From JBBQSU01 sp038234815 (GTDB lineage: Bacteria; Planctomycetota; Phycisphaerae; Tepidisphaerales; Tepidisphaeraceae), in NCBI GenBank assembly GCA_038234815.1, contig JBBQSU010000002.1, positions 1 through 64,000 on the forward strand: DNA of 64,000 bases, given 5' to 3'. Of this stretch, positions 61,703 to 64,000 are shown piece by piece. Numbering within the stretch: position 1 is the first letter of the stretch; every line of letters starts with the position of its first letter. The notes beneath the pieces are model-generated. The model was not told the DNA's origin, searched no databases, and saw only the letters and a list, made by a program, of their open reading frames with translations. Position numbers and translations under genes: made by a program.

Positions 61703-64000
61703 GTGCAAGCCACTCATCTTCCTATCGACGTTTATCTGCCTGCGATCCTTCGATCGCTGCGGGATCAACCCAATCTTGTCCTGATCGCCGAACCCGGTGC
61801 TGGGAAGACCACGCGCGTTCCACCGGCGATTGTTGCTGCCGGAATTCTCTCGGCCGATCATCCGAATCTGGTCATGCTTCAACCCCGGCGGGTGGCCGCG
61901 CGGGCGGCTGCGACACGTATCGCCGAAGAGCGGGACTGGACGGTTGGCCGCGAGGTGGGGTATCACGTTCGCTTCGATCGAAAGATATCTCCCCAGACTC
62001 GCTTACGCGTTCTCACCGAAGGTATCCTCACGCGGAAGCTTGTCGACGATCCCTTTCTCGACGGCATCGGCGCGGTGCTTCTGGACGAGTTTCACGAGCG
62101 CTCGCTGCACACCGACGTGTGTATTGCGCTGCTGCGCGAGGTACAGCAGACGGTTCGCCCAGACCTGAAACTCGTGGTGATGAGCGCCACCCTGGACGCC
62201 GATCCGGTAGCTCGGTTCCTGGGCAATTGTCCGATCCTAAATGTGCCGGGACGCACGTTTCCGGTCGATATTTCCTATCGGTCCGGCACCGCCGACTTTC
62301 TAGAAACGCAAGTGGCGAGGGCTATCGAAGAGACACCGGACGATGGCGACGTGCTGGTCTTTCTCCCCGGAGTGGCCGAGATTCAGCGTTCGATGGATTC
62401 CCTGCGCGGTTTTGCCGACCGCGAGCGGGCCATACTGCTTCCGTTGCACGGCTCGTTGCCGGTAGACGAGCAGGTGCGGACGCTCAAGCCGATGAATCAG
62501 CGGAAGATTGTCCTTGCGACAAACATCGCCGAAACATCGCTCACTATCGACGGCGTTACCACGGTGATCGATTCGGGACTGGCGCGTGTGGCGTCGTTTG
62601 ACCCGGCCCGCGGGATGGATCGGTTGGATTTGCAGCGCATCAGCCAGGCCAGCGCCCGCCAGCGTGCCGGACGCGCGGGGCGCACACGCCCGGGTCGGTG
62701 CATTCGTCTTTGGACTGAAAAAGAGCAGCACCAGTTGGAAGAATTTGATCAACCGGAGCTTACCCGGGTGGATTTATGCAGCACGGTCCTGTCGCTGCAC
62801 GCCTGGGGCAAGGCCGATGTGCTGGGATTCGGATGGTTTGAACAGCCGAGCGCAGCCGGGGTGCAATCGGCCGAATCGCTATTAACGATGCTGGGCGCGC
62901 TGGCCGATGGCAAGATCACCTCGCTCGGGTCGGACATGCTGCGGCTTCCGGTTCATCCCAGGTTGTCTCGGCTGATGATCCAGGCCGTGCGCATGAACGT
63001 CGCTTCGATCGGAGCGGCGATTGCGGCTCTCTTGAGCGAAAAGGACATCGTTGCCCGCTCACCCGTCGGAGAGTCCCGCGCGGTCGGATCGGCCCGCTTT
63101 CACGCTTCGTCTGATGTCCTGCTGCGCTTGGAATGGATGGATAAGCCCCACGAGGGCATCGATCCTGCGGCGGTCTCGGCTGTCAAGCGAACGCGCGACG
63201 AACTGCTGCGCAACGCGGGGCACCGCAAAGCCGATCGGCATCCGTCGGACGACGAGTTGCTTAAGCTAATCCTGCTGGCCTATCCCGATCGCGTGTGCAA
63301 GCGCCGCAGCAACGACCCATCCACCGCTGCGATCGCCGGTGGCGGGGGTGTCAGGCTGGCCGCCGAATCGTGCGTGCGCACAGGCGAGTTGTTCGTCGCG
63401 GTGGACGTCCGACACGATCCGCGCAGTGTCAAAGCTGAGGCATTGGTCCGCATCGCCAGCCGGATCGAGGAAGATTGGCTGCGCGAATTTTTCCCGCAGG
63501 CGGTCCGGCAGGTCCGCGAACTGATTTTTGACCAAACCCGGCAAGCCGTGATTGCCCGCCGAACCGTCTCTTACCATGACCTCGTGCTGATCGAGGACGC
63601 CGACGGCGCGGTCGATCGCGCTGGTTCCGGTCCCGTGCTTTATCAAGCCACGCGGCATCGTGCCCGGGAAACTGTGCTGGCCGACGAAGCAGTTACGCAA
63701 CTGGTTGCGCGGCTGGCGCTAATGCAAGATCAGCTGCCGCAGCACCCCTGGCCGACGTTCAACCAACAGTTGTACGAAGAATTGCTGGAGGAAGCCTGCT
63801 CCGGCCGTAAGGCTGTCGAAGAATTGCGGCCGGCGATGTTTGTTGAGGCCCTTAAATCGCGATTGGTTTATCCTCTGGATCGGCTGCTGGAACAACACGC
63901 CCCGGCGTCGATTGAGGTCCCGACCGGCAATCGGATCCAGGTGGAGTATTCGCTGACACGTCCGCCGACGCTGGCGGTGCGATTGCAGGAGCTTTTTGGC
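61703..64000 (+). CDS. hrpB: ATP-dependent helicase HrpB, cut by the window edge
   Basis: 766 codons are in the window; about 70-90 more are expected. DExH helicase: Walker A AEPGAGKTTRVPPAIV, motif Ia LQPRRVAARAAATRI, Walker B LLDEFHERSLHTD, motif III MSATLDADP, motif V ATNIAETSLTIDGV and motif VI QRAGRAGRTRPG. The HrpB C-terminal region follows. The start is the GTG at 61703, the only valid codon after an in-frame stop at 61670. HrpB is a poorly understood RNA helicase linked to mRNA processing. Confidence 0.93.
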   Translation, partial: MQATHLPIDVYLPAILRSLRDQPNLVLIAEPGAGKTTRVPPAIVAAGILSADHPNLVMLQPRRVAARAAATRIAEERDWTVGREVGYHVRFDRKISPQTRLRVLTEGILTRKLVDDPFLDGIGAVLLDEFHERSLHTDVCIALLREVQQTVRPDLKLVVMSATLDADPVARFLGNCPILNVPGRTFPVDISYRSGTADFLETQVARAIEETPDDGDVLVFLPGVAEIQRSMDSLRGFADRERAILLPLHGSLPVDEQVRTLKPMNQRKIVLATNIAETSLTIDGVTTVIDSGLARVASFDPARGMDRLDLQRISQASARQRAGRAGRTRPGRCIRLWTEKEQHQLEEFDQPELTRVDLCSTVLSLHAWGKADVLGFGWFEQPSAAGVQSAESLLTMLGALADGKITSLGSDMLRLPVHPRLSRLMIQAVRMNVASIGAAIAALLSEKDIVARSPVGESRAVGSARFHASSDVLLRLEWMDKPHEGIDPAAVSAVKRTRDELLRNAGHRKADRHPSDDELLKLILLAYPDRVCKRRSNDPSTAAIAGGGGVRLAAESCVRTGELFVAVDVRHDPRSVKAEALVRIASRIEEDWLREFFPQAVRQVRELIFDQTRQAVIARRTVSYHDLVLIEDADGAVDRAGSGPVLYQATRHRARETVLADEAVTQLVARLALMQDQLPQHPWPTFNQQLYEELLEEACSGRKAVEELRPAMFVEALKSRLVYPLDRLLEQHAPASIEVPTGNRIQVEYSLTRPPTLAVRLQELFG

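Overview
The window looks like a chromosomal segment of a Planctomycetota bacterium, probably class Phycisphaerae. The evidence is moderately high GC, a DUF1580-type excisionase-like gene beside a planctomycete-style tyrosine integrase, many short single-strand runs of housekeeping genes instead of long operons, several polysaccharide and rhamnose genes, and lipid A-type acyltransferase and outer-membrane barrel candidates that point to a diderm envelope. All identifications come from reading the protein sequences. No database search was run.

Layout. 1-2756: the end of an integrated element (RecE/DUF3799-like nuclease, small membrane protein, DUF1580 protein, operator-like repeats, tyrosine integrase) abutting the 3' end of a tRNA-Arg gene. 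2.9-9.8 kb: LpxL-type acyltransferase, Gfo/Idh/MocA oxidoreductase, SDR, Bcp peroxiredoxin, a decayed glf (UDP-galactopyranose mutase) next to an intact GlfT1-like glycosyltransferase, then trpF and ilvC. 10-16.7 kb: a minus-strand information-processing run, tRNA-Gln-glmU-prs-rplY-pth-rpsF-ssb-rplI-dnaB. rpsR is missing from its usual place and GlmU is short. 17-26 kb: lipoprotein, MoeZ-like sulfurtransferase, glycogen debranching enzyme, repeat copy 1, URO-D-like protein, DUF58 protein, methyltransferase, iron-permease-like protein. 26-33.6 kb: PiT phosphate transporter with its DUF47 partner, a GH78-type rhamnosidase, LutA-like protein, barrel protein, tRNA-Ala, response regulator, CbiX. 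33.6-38.3 kb: M28 peptidase, PH-domain and EVE proteins, YlbF, second ThiF/MoeB. 38.4-38.9 kb: repeat copy 2.

39-45 kb holds a sulfur assimilation and cysteine cluster: CysM-like, JAMM peptidase, CysK, CysC, PHP phosphatase, CysH. Together with the ThiF and MoeZ proteins it resembles the sulfur-carrier-dependent cysteine route of actinobacteria, but I see no carrier protein. ispG and a TYW1-like radical SAM protein follow. 46-48 kb: a Crp/Fnr regulator and class III hybrid cluster protein flank a perfect FNR-type site. 49.3-53.7 kb: der, a TIM-barrel isomerase, and rpsP-trmD-rplS (rimM absent). 54-60 kb: rhamnulokinase, pyrD, and a second GH78 rhamnosidase interrupted by a TGG-to-TAG change. 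The end has an M29 aminopeptidase, a zeta-toxin-like kinase remnant, and hrpB cut by the window edge.

The most unusual item is a composite repeat present twice (about 22.0-22.4 kb and 38.4-38.9 kb). Each copy has a GGTGCGC/GCGCACC palindrome with a GGCGCC centre, an AT-rich spacer, a second palindrome, a strong ribosome-binding site with a short ORF, and a GGGACCCC-rich tail that is nearly identical between copies although its reading frame is not kept.
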